This document shows, in pieces, positions 44,606 to 56,782 of a stretch of DNA of 64,000 nt (positions are counted from its first letter, which is position 1; the number at the start of each line of letters is the position of its first letter). The DNA lies in assembly GCA_973895155.1 (NCBI GenBank), contig OZ316894.1, positions 9,486,001 to 9,550,000 of the forward strand. Reading direction: 5' to 3'. The notes beneath the pieces were generated by a model. That model made no database searches. It was given only the letters and a program-made list of their open reading frames with translations, and was not told the DNA's origin. The DNA is from Marsupella aquatica. Its lineage: Eukaryota; Marchantiophyta. The position numbers and the translations under genes were made by a program.

Positions 44606-47600
44606 TCAGGCAGCTATCAATCTCATACTGAAGTCCCACAGCTTCTGTTGCAGTTCTTCCTCAAGAGCATATTTATATTTCAATTCATACTCCTTGCCAT
44701 TCGCAAAGTATTTCCCTGTTATTCCTTTCACATGAGGGCTTACGGATAGAAACGTCTGGAGAGAAGCACCCTGCATTCAAACCAACGCAAAACTTTTAGA
44801 ACCAAATTATCTACTTCCACACGGGGTCTCATTAGAATGGTAGATAAAACACAAGCAACAGAACACCTAGAAATAGGTGGTAGCAGAGGAATCAATGAAA
44901 CTGAAAGTGCTAATATCAATTGCTCGGGGGTCTCACTATATGGAGGACCCCCCCATCACCTGCGACGTTTTCATGCCTAGACCCCCATACTTATTAAGTT
45001 AAAAAAAAAAATTCCTCCCTCTTTCTTTCTTCTAAGAGTCTAAAATCCAATTTGTATTGCCCCTATAATTTGTGAAGTAAAGTGTCACATATCAATAAAA
45101 AATGCCTAGAAAGAAAAGATAAGTCTATGTCAGTACCTTGTGAAGTCGTATGTCAGACATGGCACGCCCTGTAACAGTTCTTGCACACGGGAGTGCACTA
45201 GCTCGCCTCCACAACAAAGGCACCAAAACCCGATCGCCAACAGCAGCTTTTAGCAGCCCAAATCCGTGCAGTAGCCCAGCGCTGCAAGTGCAGCTCAATG
45301 GAGCTCAAGGAAGTACGTGTAGCCCAGCTCAATGTGCACCTCAGCTCAGCTCAATGCAGCCCAGCTCAATGCAACCTAGCGCAGCTCAATGCAGCCCAGC
45401 ACAGCTCAGCTCTAGCTCGGATTGCAGCCCAGCTCAACCAGATTACAACTCTGAACTCGATCGCAACCCCAACTCGCAGCCCACCTCGCAGCCACCTCGT
45501 AGCCCACCTCGCAGCCACCTCGCAGCCCACCTCACAACCCACCTCGCAGCCCACTATCGATCAATAGAAACTGTAGTTCAACATTGATCATAACCTGCAA
45601 CAGCCCGATTCATAGCACTTCTTCTGGATCAACACAAAGCAAGCAGTAAAAAGTGAGCAACACAAACCCGATCGCCAACAACACCTTTAGCAGCCCAAAT
45701 CCATGCAGTAGCCCAGCGCTGCAAGCGCAGCTCAATGGAGCTCAGCATAGTACGTGTAGCCTAGCTCAATGTGCACCTCAGCTCAATGCGCAACCCAACT
45801 CAATGCAGCCTAGCGCAGCTCAATGCAGCCCAGCGCAGCTAAGCTCTAGCTCGGATTGCAACCTAGCTCAACCAGATTGCAGCTCAACTCTGAACTTGAT
45901 CGCAACCCACCTCGCAGCCACCTCGCAGCCCACTATCAATCAATAGAAACTGTAGCTCACATTGATCATAACCTACAGCAGCCCGATTCATAGCACTTCG
46001 TCTCGATCAATACAAAGCAAGCAGCAAAAAACGAGCAGCACAAACAAAAGAAACTAAGGATGATTGTTGAAGCAAGCAAGATCGAGCACTCCCATACCTG
46101 AACTGAATAGAGCAGCACTTGAACTCTTTGAGCAAGCAGGTGCGACTCCCGTTTGAGCAACCCTCACAGCGCAGCACCCCTGTGTGTGCAAGCAGCAATG
46201 GAGCACTTCGAGCAAGCAATGCGCACCTCCCGTTCAGGCCCCGTTTCAGCAAGGGCCGCATACACTCCTATGTGTGCAAGCAGCAAGCACCAATGCAAGA
46301 CTCCCGTTAGCAGCGCAGCACTCCCGTTAGCAATGCAGCACTCCCGTTAGCAACATAGCACTCCCTTTGGACAAACAAGATGCTATGGAGGCATGCGAGG
46401 AACAAATTGGGCGCTAACCAGGGACATTCAAAATGGTCCCCCAAAAACCCTAAACATGGAGGCCGGGTACGAGTCGAAACCTACCCCACTCTCGTATATA
46501 CCCCATCCAAAACTCTTGCCATGTCTCAAATATGTAGACTACCCAATTGAGTACCCCCTATTTTGAAATGGGTGCCACGTGTCCCAATCCGATGGTGACA
46601 CGTGTATACCTTGTTTTCTCATAAGATATTACCCTATCTTTCCTCAACCCATTCCATGGACATTGAACCCCCCCGCAAACAACCCTATCATTCTTTAAAG
46701 TGTATTTATGATTATATTGACCCCTATTGTTCTTACACAAATCTTCTTAAGTCTTTCCTATAATCTAATAAAATGACCCTACACTTTCTCGCACGTGATG
46801 TGCCGTTTTCGCGAAGTGAGACCCCCGAGATCAATTGTACTGGAGACCTCACTTAAGTGTCCTGCCTCTTTGTGTTGCGAGTCATTCTATTCTCGTCAAG
46901 TCAAATCTTTTGGAATAGAATTACGGGAAACTCAGCAAAGTCTTCAGATTATGAAGATTTTGTTGTTACATCCTAACCAGAATATGAACTTCTAGTCTAG
47001 TTAGATTAGTTAGTCGTCTTGTAGACCTTGACTGCATGATTGACGAGGAGCACACAATGGGATGATCTACAGAGTGATTGATCTGTGCTAAACGCAGCTT
47101 AATGGCTTCTGGCGGACAGGGTTTGTTACAAAATGTGGAGAGCATGTCAATTGACTAGAGGGAAGAATGTACGAAGAGTTAACTTACCTGGGAAGTAGTT
47201 AAACCGAATAATAAGAACGCAAAATTGATGACGGCTGCAAGTCACAACCGTAAAAAGAGGACTTCAGTGACCAAAACCAATCTGAACATCGGATGATGGC
47301 CTGTATAAACAAATCAACATTGTTCTTTACTTCAGAAAGTGTCGCAGTGATACTTACGCTTCATCCACGAAGGCGCTTGGACCGCAAGGTTCGTCCTTAC
47401 CATACCAGGATGAAGGCTGTTTACTGTAACGTTCTTAACACCTTCATCCTGCGTTCAACAATGGACGTCAAATACGTACGCATCTTCAAAATTGAAAGAA
47501 CCAGGGCACTTTGCTTAAACAGAAAGATGCAGGTAATGCATGGGATTCAGTGGAACAGCTATTTCTAGTAGAATTCATTGAGCAGCTGGATGTCTATACA

Positions 47601-50284
47601 AACTGATTGCCTGTCGTTCAATCTCATTCCCGGGACCCAGTCCTGTGTTTAGCCCAAGCAGACCATGAAGTCCCCATACAATGTGGGTGTAAGCTAGTGA
47701 AAAGTTTGGATAAGCGACGACCTGCAAACGCTTCGCGAGCTCCTTGGTGTATAGAATCTGTGCGAGCTTTGATTGGCCATAATTCTTCAACAACGCACCT
47801 AATGGAGCTCTACAAGAAGACAAGTTCATTACATTAACTCCTGTGAGTCCCAATCGAGGTCCCAATTCGGGAAATCCCTCCGAGAAGATATTAGAACTAG
47901 CACTATGAGGAACCTGGCCACATTCAGTCATTAATATTCCAAGGACAACTCAAGAGCCCTCGACTCAAATCCACTAAGTTTCTCTGAAATGCGCGACTGA
48001 CTGCTCTATTTGAAGAAAGTCAAACTCTCAGCTCTTCAAGAGTATCACCGTGACCCCCAGAACGTTGTTTTGGAAAGCTAATTCGGTTGACAATTATTAA
48101 AACAGACGTTTAAACTGCAAAACAGTGATGAATGTTTTAGCCCATACCCTTCAGTAGTAGGCTTGTCGGGTCTGTAAATGTCATCAAAGTTAATGCCTCC
48201 TTCTTGAGCAAATGCTTGATGGGCATCAGATGCCACATTGACTATCCTCCCCTCCATCCCAGATTCGGTGGCTGTATCTTTCAGTTTATCCAGCAGCAGA
48301 GACGTGAGTAGGACATGACCTACAGTTGACGCAGGCGAAGTGTCCTGGTTAAGAGTTGTGAAAAGGCCACCATCACGAGCGACGTAGTCCAATTCACGTT
48401 GACTGACCGCTGAAGCAGTGCAGATGACTCAGGTTCCAAGCTTCAAAGTGTCACCTTCGTTGATTACGATGCACAGAAGGCTTACGTACTATGGGACTGA
48501 ATGTGAAGGAGAACCGCACACCAACTCGAAGGGATTCAAGTGCTCGTAGATTCCATCGAACCAATTTTCTTAAATTCTTGAATTCCCATGCTTACCGAGA
48601 TGCTTACCAAGATAATTTGTGGCAAAATCTAATTCTATGCCATCAACAGAATATTCGACCGTTCGTGACGCAATCCCAGCATTACATCTGCACAAACCGC
48701 ACGAGAAGAACATCAAGGATGGAAGATATTGGAAAGACTATCTTCAAAATCGGTGAATTAACGATCATTTGGATGCAATTGACGAACTTCAATGCCTTAG
48801 CGAACAATTGGATTCAGTTAACGAAGAGTTGGATGAACATAGATGGTACTGACGATGACTCAGTAAGAATTGGCTTGAATTGCGATGAAATTGACACATG
48901 ATTAAATCTCTAGTCCACGTAATTGCAAGCGCTTCAAATCTTGACATTGGTTGTAGCTTACACCAAAACATTTAATGGTACATCAAGTGCCAAAAACTCC
49001 TTCCCAGCTGTTCTCACAGATTCCAATGAGGCTAGGTCAATCTTCAAGAGATCGATTCTAGCACTGGGAATCTCCTTCACAATCCCCTCCTTCACCTCGT
49101 CGGCAGCCTTAAGATTTCGCGCTGCAAGGTAAACATGCGCCCCTCGTTTTGCCAATACACGGACTGTTTCTTTTCCTAGGCCATTTGTGCCACCTGCAAA
49201 CCGTGCAATTTATGATTCAAAACACAAAGGGGACGATCTTCAAAGTTGAGAAGATGGGCTCTTTGTCGACATATCACCGACTCACCATTCAAGGTCAGGA
49301 CCAAGGCATTTGTTTCCCTTGATGCTGTTTTCGTTTCTTCTCTAATTCCGTGAGTGTTGTGTGCACTAAGTTCCAAACTAAAACTCGGGCTGGTGCACAT
49401 ATAGCATTATTTATTCTGCTCCGACAAAGTCTCCATTCCCTTAGCTGGCTATGTGGCACTTGGACACAATCTGGCCAAATGTTATATAGCAAGGTCTGAA
49501 TGAAACAGCTCCTTTGAAGGTCGATAATATCGATCTTCGATTGTGTGCCTCCAAGAGAGATCCAGCCCAAAATATGTCCACGGTGAGGAATAGGGTGATC
49601 TCCACTGCGTCATCAAGTCTCGCATCACGTGCTCGGGTAAATCCTCACGTGAGGGACCTATGATGCCTCGTTCACTCCATTATCCATGTCTGTTTCTTGG
49701 TCTCTCCTACATCCGAACGTCTGTGGGTAGAAATCCGTCTCCACTCTCGTGACCAAGCGAGAAATCAAATCCTTAAATATGATCTGAAAATTCCACACCA
49801 TTGCGTAGGACGCGGCTTTAGCCAAATTAAGCATCTACACGTTACTTTGCATCATCTATGCTGATGTAAAGACAGTACTCTCAACATGTCACGCGATCCC
49901 TCGCGACAATTCTGTCGTCTCACTGATGCATTAACGGTTAGCATCACGATTTGGAGACCCCCAACTTCGTGGACACCCATTGCTGGACAACTTAGTTCAA
50001 GCACGAGGACCAAGCGTAGAAGGATGCGATCTAGAGTGGCATTTACAGTAAATCACTCGATCAATTAATTAATAGAACACTAGCGAACTATATAAATCGA
50101 GCAGCCTCACAGACGGCAATGCGCGGGTCGGCGAGAGAGTGAATTGACCGATGCTTGCAGATAATATTGAAACAAAAACATTTTCGAACGTTCAATGACA
50201 ATTTATTACGGCACCTGTAACTATAATGGTGAGATGACTTGCATCAATTCCTTCCGTCAATTGCTCGGCAGTCAGCCTCCCCAT
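44606..50284 (-). CDS. Short-chain dehydrogenase/reductase (TIC32/retinol dehydrogenase-like), eight exons
   Basis: SDR enzymes use NAD(P)(H) to oxidise or reduce alcohols and ketones. The model is complement(join(44606..44770, 47188..47234, 47358..47448, 47722..47809, 48148..48319, 48608..48687, 48962..49193, 50215..50284)), 314 residues. Every junction is GT-AG and the phases agree. The protein opens [19 protein letters not shown] and has the cofactor motif TGGTNGLG (about residues 22-29), the structural CNAG, Asn in FATNYLG, Ser in [10 protein letters not shown], and YGQSK (the catalytic YxxxK). [11 protein letters not shown] follows and the end is [15 protein letters not shown] to IAA. 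A TAA lies in frame 30 bases before the ATG, so the start is fixed. No broken codon was found. Intron 7 is 2.4 kb and full of repeats. Substrate and location are unknown; plant relatives include the chloroplast TIC32 group and cytosolic reductases. Confidence 0.88.
44925..45080. repeat. Dispersed repeat, copy B (inverted relative to copy A)
   Basis: GGGGTCTCACTATATGGAGG, the CCCCATCACCT block and later TTATAGGGGC-type sequence mirror 10705-10905. It lies inside SDR intron 7. A related segment, CTCGCACGTGATGTGCCGTT, lies at about 46787-46806, so a larger insertion with similar edges may span this intron. Confidence 0.45.
45205..46030. repeat. Nested repeat: about 450-bp duplication built of AGCTCAATG units
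   Basis: Two diverged copies (about 45205-45650 and 45651-46030) both run from CCCGATCGCCAAC through GTAGCCCAGCGCTGCAAG to ATCAATAGAAACTGTAG and CAGCCCGATTCATAGCACTT. Inside each, CAGCTCAATGCAGCCC-like units repeat every 10-20 bp, and CACCTCGCAGCC repeats near the end. It lies within SDR intron 7. An open frame across the first copy is only a by-product of the repeat. Confidence 0.85.
46287..46365. repeat. 21-bp tandem repeat
   Basis: Four copies of a unit with ACTCCCGTTAGCA followed by GCGCAGC or ATGCAGC; the last copy changes to ATAGC. Located in SDR intron 7. Confidence 0.85.
49550..49830. repeat. Dispersed repeat, partner at 51775-52030
   Basis: Located in SDR intron 1. Shared blocks with 51775-52030 include TGAGGGACCTATG, GCCTCGTTC and AGAAATCC followed by GACCAAGCGAG or GATCAAGCGAG. 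Same orientation, clearly diverged. Confidence 0.6.
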
Positions 50285-53200
50285 TTCCTTCCCCACTGAG
50301 AACTTTCTCTCCTGTTACCTTGATTTGCGTCTTCCTTGCAGATCACGCTGTGAAGCCAAAGCCAACAGTTCACAGACACACGATTTCATGCAGCTCGAAA
50401 GAGTCAATCAGCACTTCGAGGAGACTCAATCTCATGCAACTCCAAAGAGAAAATCGATGAATCAACCTCGTGGAGATGGCAGATTCACAAAGCCTGAAAT
50501 CTTCGATGATTTGTATAGAAGGATGGGGAACGGAAAATATAGACAGCAGAGTCACGAGGATTGGGATTTGGGACCTTGAGAGTTTGCCATGCGCACGAAA
50601 AGAAAATCAAATTGAAATGACTATCAGGCCTGACGACTGATGGGTGAAGTGAATGTAGTCTCATCTACAACCCACCAGTGCATAGATACAACCCACCAGT
50701 GTACCTTGCCCTCAACGTCAACACTCGCATCCTCAACACCTTGCCTTGCCATGATCCGTGTCTCACCCTCGCCATCTCTGGGTGCATTGGGCTCATCATG
50801 GACTCATATGGATAATTGGCTGCAATTGTAAATAGTTTGTTCTGCATGGGACACTATGCTGTGGTCTTTGTCTGTAGAGAGTATTATTCTCTTTCATGAT
50901 GCGCATCATGAATATAGCATTATCATAACAATGTTTGTTTACAGGGGATCATGCATCTTTCTAAAGCCAGATGTTGATTTTTCTTCCAAGAATGTCTTCT
51001 AGTTTGAGAGTCAACTTGATAATGCTTCTAGTTTGATAGTCAACTTCGTCACAAGAAAGCATAAATGCGAAAATCCTAAAATATACTAGAATGATCCTAA
51101 AATTAAGGAAGAATTTATAGTCTTGGGACAAACTGTTTCTTTGGTTTGGGAATGAGCTTCAAGATTGCTTACTTTATATGTTTTCCTTAGTAAGTCCTTC
51201 AAAAATAGCTTAGTGAGACTTAAGAGGCCACCCTCAATGGTTTGTCTTTGCATGTACAGTAGCTACTGGGTATTTCCCAAAAGCATTAAAAGGAACATAC
51301 TGACGTGTACTCTGGATTTCAGACTACCTTAGGTTTATCAGGTTGGCCCAAAAGATAAATAACTATTAATATATTCAGGTCTTAAAAAATAATCTAGATA
51401 TTTACTCATGGCATTGCTCTATAATTTGAAAGGTAGAAACATTAACTTTTTGCAATGGCCTCTATGGTAATTCAACACCTCTTACACCTCTTAATGAGTC
51501 CCCATGTGTGACCTCTCTATCTAAGATATGCAGTGGTTCTCTTTCTTCTTCTCATGGTCTGTTTATGAATGTCATTTTGGCAGAAAGTCATGACCTGGAC
51601 CTAAAGGTGACAATGTAGACCTCTCCACACCCAAGGACCTAAAGGTGACAGTGGAGACCTCTTCCACCCCCAACCAATTTAAATCAACGTTACTTATGAT
51701 TGACAAGTGTGCAATGCACCAGCTTTGGGCTAGACCGGTGGGATTGTTCTTAGATTGTCCATTTGTTTGCCTCCAAAAGAGAGAATCAGCCAACAATGAA
51801 CTTATGTCCACAGCGAGGAAGGGGATGGCTAATCTCCATGAGGGACCTATGTTGCCTCGTTCTCTCCAATGTCGATTTCTGTTTCTGGTCTCCAAGCGGA
51901 TCGCCAGGACATCCCAAATTCTTTTGGCAGAAATCCATCACCACCCTCCACTCTGGGTGATCAAGCGAGTACTAAGCATTTCTCAATACTTATCTGGGAA
52001 TTCAACGCAATTGCCTTGGATGTGGCTTGAACCATATGCTACAGACTGTCTCTCGTGGACCATCCACAGCTTTGCAATTCCGTCTCCATGGCTGCCAGTG
52101 TCTGGCATAGGTAATAACCGGCACTGCTGCAGACCTTGCCTCCTCTTCAGGCCTCATTGTCTGGCCCAAATTGAAACTGATCTGTGGGTGCCTTTGCCAT
52201 CCTCTTCAACCTCCTTCCACTGCTTCGAAACAACCTCCCTCTCTGCAAGCTCATCAAATTATTCCAGAGACGAGAATTCATCAATTGCTAGCGATGTGTT
52301 CTCCAGAATTTTGGAAAAGATAACCTTCAGACTGTATCATTTAATTTGTGATAGAGAGGTCAGGTGAGAAGCACTGGTATTGTGTTACCTGTAGAGTACA
52401 TCGACCGGCGACAGACGAACGTAAGTATGAAATGCTGGGAAGTCGCCATGTCTCATGATATTGCACGAGCAGCTTTTCCGTTATTTAAGTTGTGCTCACT
52501 TGGACTAGAGTTACGTGTATCAGATAACCGGTGGCTTTATGCTTAAGAAGTTATTTTCTAGTTATAGATAGCTCTATTGTGCTCTGGATTGCTTTCAGAA
52601 TTCGAGGATTCTTTATTGGGGAATTGTCTGGGACGCTAGCAGAGTCGATTAGCTGAATCGCGTGACCCAATCCTCACTCTGGGTAGGACAATGTCCGCCA
52701 TTGTTGATGTAAAATGCAGCTGTGGATTCTTGAGCATCCTTCTTTCGGGGAAAAACTAAAGCTTCTTCCCTACTATTCTTCAAGTGAGAAAAGGAAATAT
52801 GTCAGAAGGCAAGGATTTCGCTCCAAACTGCATCCAGTTCAAGAACAGAAGAATGTACAGAGAAAGAGAGCGAGGTCTTGAACGATTGATAGTCACGAGA
52901 TATCCATTCTGTGGCCCAGTGTCTGTTTTCAGCACAACTTGCAGGATTGATTCGAAGACGAAATCATAAACCATTCCTCTGTCTTCATCCCTTTTTTGTT
53001 GAACTCAAAGGCAGCCTCTAATATATTGTGTAGAAGTTAATTTAGTATAGTTTTGCTTCATCCCAGGGCACAGACCTCCTGTCTCCGTACATCTTTGTCT
53101 CTTGTCTTCCTTCATTATATCTCCTTGTGATCAGTCTGATTTTAAAGGTCTGTGCTTTAAGGAGAGTTACTGAATCTTGGCTTGCTGGGCTGTGTAAATT

Positions 53201-54735
53201 CTTACAGGGCACAAACCATAACCCTAAGGAAAGAGAGCGAATGAAGAGCAATCAAACAAACAATGATTCTGTGCACTAAAAAATAAAAAAAATTACAGTC
53301 ATTCCACGAGAGTCTAATTGTAGATTACGAGCTGTTCTTACAAAGCATTGAGCGCGTTAGAAATCCATCCAACGACATAGGCTCCGTCTAATGCAGCGAG
53401 TTGCTCTGAAACTGAACAGGCTACGCGCAAGTAAGCAGCGAGTCAAATAATCTGTAGGGAACAGACCTCAAGAACACGTTTCTAGCCGGAGAGTTTTTTC
53501 TGGGAGAACTTCGGTGAGGAAAGAGATAAAAAAGTGATAACTCATTCTCTTGGCTCAACTAAACACTCGAAGATCCTTTTTCGAACCTGTATTCACCGTT
53601 GATAAATACATGAAAAAAAAATCTTTTCAGAAGAGCTCTCAAAGATTTCAGGTTCAAGGAGCTGGCGAACAGGCGAAGCTTTCAACACTCACCTTTTTCT
53701 CATTGTACTTTCAGAGGCCATTCACAGTGCGTCAAAATCCCTCCAATGGCAATCCCTTGATCCCTTCGTCTACGGCCGCCGAGGGATTCAATTCATGGCT
53801 GTTTCATGACACATCGATTACGAGGTTCAAATCAGTACCTATGTACAACCGCGGCGCACCGCCCTGCTATGAAATCGACGACCGATCTAAGAGCATCCGC
53901 AATTCCGCACAGGGAGAATTAGTCTGTCCAACAACAGCCCTCAAAATAATGATATCTGTGAGGTACGCTTAGCGGCCCACCCTACCAGCGTACTAGCTCA
54001 ACTTCCTCTTCCGCGAAAGTGCGAAACAGCGCACTGTACAGGTTCGCGAAAGGAACGAAACGCAAAGCCTGCGAAGGTTCCACCTAAAAAGCTACAGTTG
54101 ACAGTTGTATACGCGTTCGTTATTCGAGGAAAACCGCGTACGGAGAAATGAGTTACAACTTACAAACGCCATCAGTCCATCGCGAGAGGTACTGCCTCGT
54201 TGGCTTTTCGGGTGGTGACAGGGGAATAGTTGTTACATCGCCAGAGCTACTCGATCGCTGTCGTTTCCGGTGGTACTACCGTAGCTAGTAGAGCCAGCAG
54301 CGAGGGTGTGGTCCGTGAGATGACTGCGTTTGCTATGCAGCTCCCTCAATCACTCGAGAAAGTTACACAACAGAGCGGCTATGTCCTTGATCATCAGACA
54401 TTCAGACCCGCTCACCGCCCATTTTAAATCCGGAAGCCGTCGAGCTGACTAATCTGGGCCTGCAGGGGATCACGGATTTACGGAATGGAGAACGTGGGCC
54501 CGCTTGAGAGCTCCTTCGCTGAGCGTTGGGACTTGTCACAGTGGTTGATTTTTGAATTTCGATCCCGTATCGCCGTTTCATAGCTCTTGGAATGATGAGA
54601 GCAGGACTGTAGTGGCCTACACTGCTAGACACTCTTGCGCAGGAGCCGTCCTGAGACTGGTGCACTGTAGCCTGCCCATTCAAGACTAGCATCATCAGGT
54701 CGGCAGCATGGGCACCTGGTCTGCCGTCTGCGTGT
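50285..54735. other. Intergenic DNA, no gene recognised
   Basis: The region next to 50284 should carry the SDR promoter. The repeat copy at 51775-52030 lies within a 240-codon open frame at 51645-52367 (+), which is therefore not called. A 140-codon frame at 53550-53972 (+) has no motif I recognise. Confidence 0.4.
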
Positions 54736-54930
54736 TCAGTTGGCCCAAGCTTCTGCCAAAACAAGAGTCCAATCGAAACCTTGGTAGCCCAACCTTCTCT
54801 GAAAAGAAGAGTCTAACTGAAATCTTCCCCAAGGCAAAGGAAAAAGCGTCCGAGTGAAATCTTTGATTTGGGGCCCAATCTTCTGTGAAAAGAAGAGCCC
54901 AAGTGAAATCTTTCAAGGCCAACAGAGGAG
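54736..54930. repeat. Degenerate tandem repeat, about 60-65 bp unit
   Basis: Three diverged units share CCCAA(C/G/T)CTTCTG, AAAAGAAGAG(T/C)C and AA(C/G)TGAAATCTT. No coding function is seen. Confidence 0.65.
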
Positions 54931-55289
54931 TCTAAAGTAATTCCTTGCCATTAGAATACAAAAATCGGACATGGATAGAATGATCAATTGATGGTCAATT
55001 GACGGTCCTTTGCGGCCTTGCATCTCAAGATATCGGAAATAATTTGGGTTCTGATGACTTTCCCTGTCAGCCAATGGCTCAACTGATGATCAAGCTTCGA
55101 CTGCAAAGGGCCCAGCTGGAGAGGCTGCATGACTGCAATGCAAGTAGTAATTACAGGACAGGAACAAACAGCTTGAGTGGCAACTGGCAAGGAGATTATT
55201 TTACTGCGGCAACATTGACATACATCTGACAAAATCACTTGATGTTTTCGCGTCTGTTCACTCGTCAACGCGTCGATACAAAATGAGGC

Positions 55290-55760
55290 TCGGAACTTTT
55301 CAGAATCTCAACCCAACATCTACAGTAAACAATTTGAAAGCATTGTCAGACGCCTTGCGGAGCAAATTTTCCCTCCAAGGGAATCACGTCACTTCCTCAT
55401 CAGCACAAGTGCAGTGAGAATTGTGAGCTTGGTCAGAAATTTATACAGCGCGTTGCTCAGTTGCTGTACTTGGCACTTGATCAAAGTACAGAACAGTAGC
55501 TTCAGCGAATTGGCGAGCAGCTCGTTATTGTACTTGGCAATTTATCTACGACAATAGTAGATGACTATGTTCGTTGTTGTTCCAGAGTCAGTTCCGTATT
55601 TTGAGAGAGGCTGGCCCCCTAAGAGCTTGAGGTATTGTATAATGCTAGCAAACAAGAATTTTGTGAGCTTGAGACATTGTATAATGCGAGCGAACAAGAA
55701 TTTTGTTAGTAGGGGGAATGTTGTAGAGAGTGTTGTTAGCAATTAAATTTCTTTTGCTTT
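55290..55760. other. Possible retroelement debris with a 42-bp duplication
   Basis: Two copies of a 42-bp unit (55623-55664 and 55665-55706; GAGCTTGAG(G/A)(T/C)ATTGTATAA ... AACAAGAATTTTGT) are followed by AGTAGGGGGAATGTTGTAGA. This looks like a polypurine tract next to an LTR start beginning TGTTG. No protein domain is readable, so the assignment is weak. Confidence 0.3.
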
Positions 55761-56782
55761 TTGCTACCTTGTATATATTTTATGTTTTTTTATGACTCCA
55801 AATGACTAGCGAGTTACTGTAGCTAACAGAGAGGAGTTCCAAAAATGTATGTTATCAACCGGTTTTTTGTTAGCTAGGCAGTTGGATAAAGAAAATTTCA
55901 GCTCATGTGAGGAAAACTTTTCTCATGCTAGGAAAATCTTTACTATTTCCTCACAAGCTACAACCTAAGAGCTTCTCCAAAGGTTATGGGTTTTGTTATT
56001 GTAAAGAGTAAATACTACTCACTACTGTACCTAAGTACCATATATCTTCGACGAATGTCTAAGGGCATGTCTCTTTTGTGTAGAGACAGGCTTTATCCTA
56101 ACTTTTTGTCCTCAGTGTTTTCTTCAGACAAAGGGAATTTGTTGCAATTAATTAGTCTCACGAATTCACTATTCTTTCTAAGCTGAGGCTCCTTGGTGTC
56201 TCAGGCATTCACTCCTCTTTCTAAGGTAAGGCTTCACTTTCTTTCTAACGTAAGGCTCTGGTTGTAAGGTATCTTGACAAATTCTTTTGTGGATTATTCT
56301 CTAGCTTTACCGGACTTTTGACCACAATTGAAAGGCCAAGAGGCTTCTCGCCAGAATGACATTTAGTGAATAGACCATGAAAAAGAAAAAGTGGGATTGC
56401 ATGTTTATGTAAATGACCAGGACAGGGGTAGTAGTATAAGGAACACCTCCATTCCAGAATTAGGACGTAATTTTATAAATTTTAGGGGTATTTCAGTACA
56501 TGTGGCATCTTTGTGGGGGTAATTTGGTCATTTTCCCAGGTTTTAAACAAAGATAAGGGACATTTAATGCAAGAGAAAATTAGAATATCCATGGAGGTTG
56601 ATTGGGGTCTACCAATTTGCTCCGACTGAGTAAAGAATTTGCCACACATACATAGTGAGAAAACTCAATCTCTTCATTTGTAAAATGTACACTACAAAGG
56701 TAAGAGATCAATGTGTAACCAGCATGGGACTGTAGAATCACACTTATCTGTTTGATCTAGAGCACCTGCAATCACCATGGCA
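55761..56782. other. Intergenic DNA downstream of the coiled-coil gene
   Basis: 3' flank of the gene on the minus strand, or LTR remnant from the preceding block. No gene is supported. CTCTTTCTAAGGTAAGGCT and a similar block lie close together at about 56212-56255. Confidence 0.35.

Noticed and set aside
45150-45587. 145-codon frame rich in Ser/Pro/Gln ([12 protein letters not shown] type)
   Set aside because: Made of the AGCTCAATGCAGCCC minisatellite inside SDR intron 7; the repeat explains the open frame.
51645-52367. 240-codon open frame on the + strand
   Set aside because: Includes the dispersed repeat matching 49550-49830 in SDR intron 1; no domain or splice support.
53550-53972. 140-codon frame, considered as a gene or rRNA fragment
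   Set aside because: No protein motif, and I could not match it to conserved rRNA sequence.
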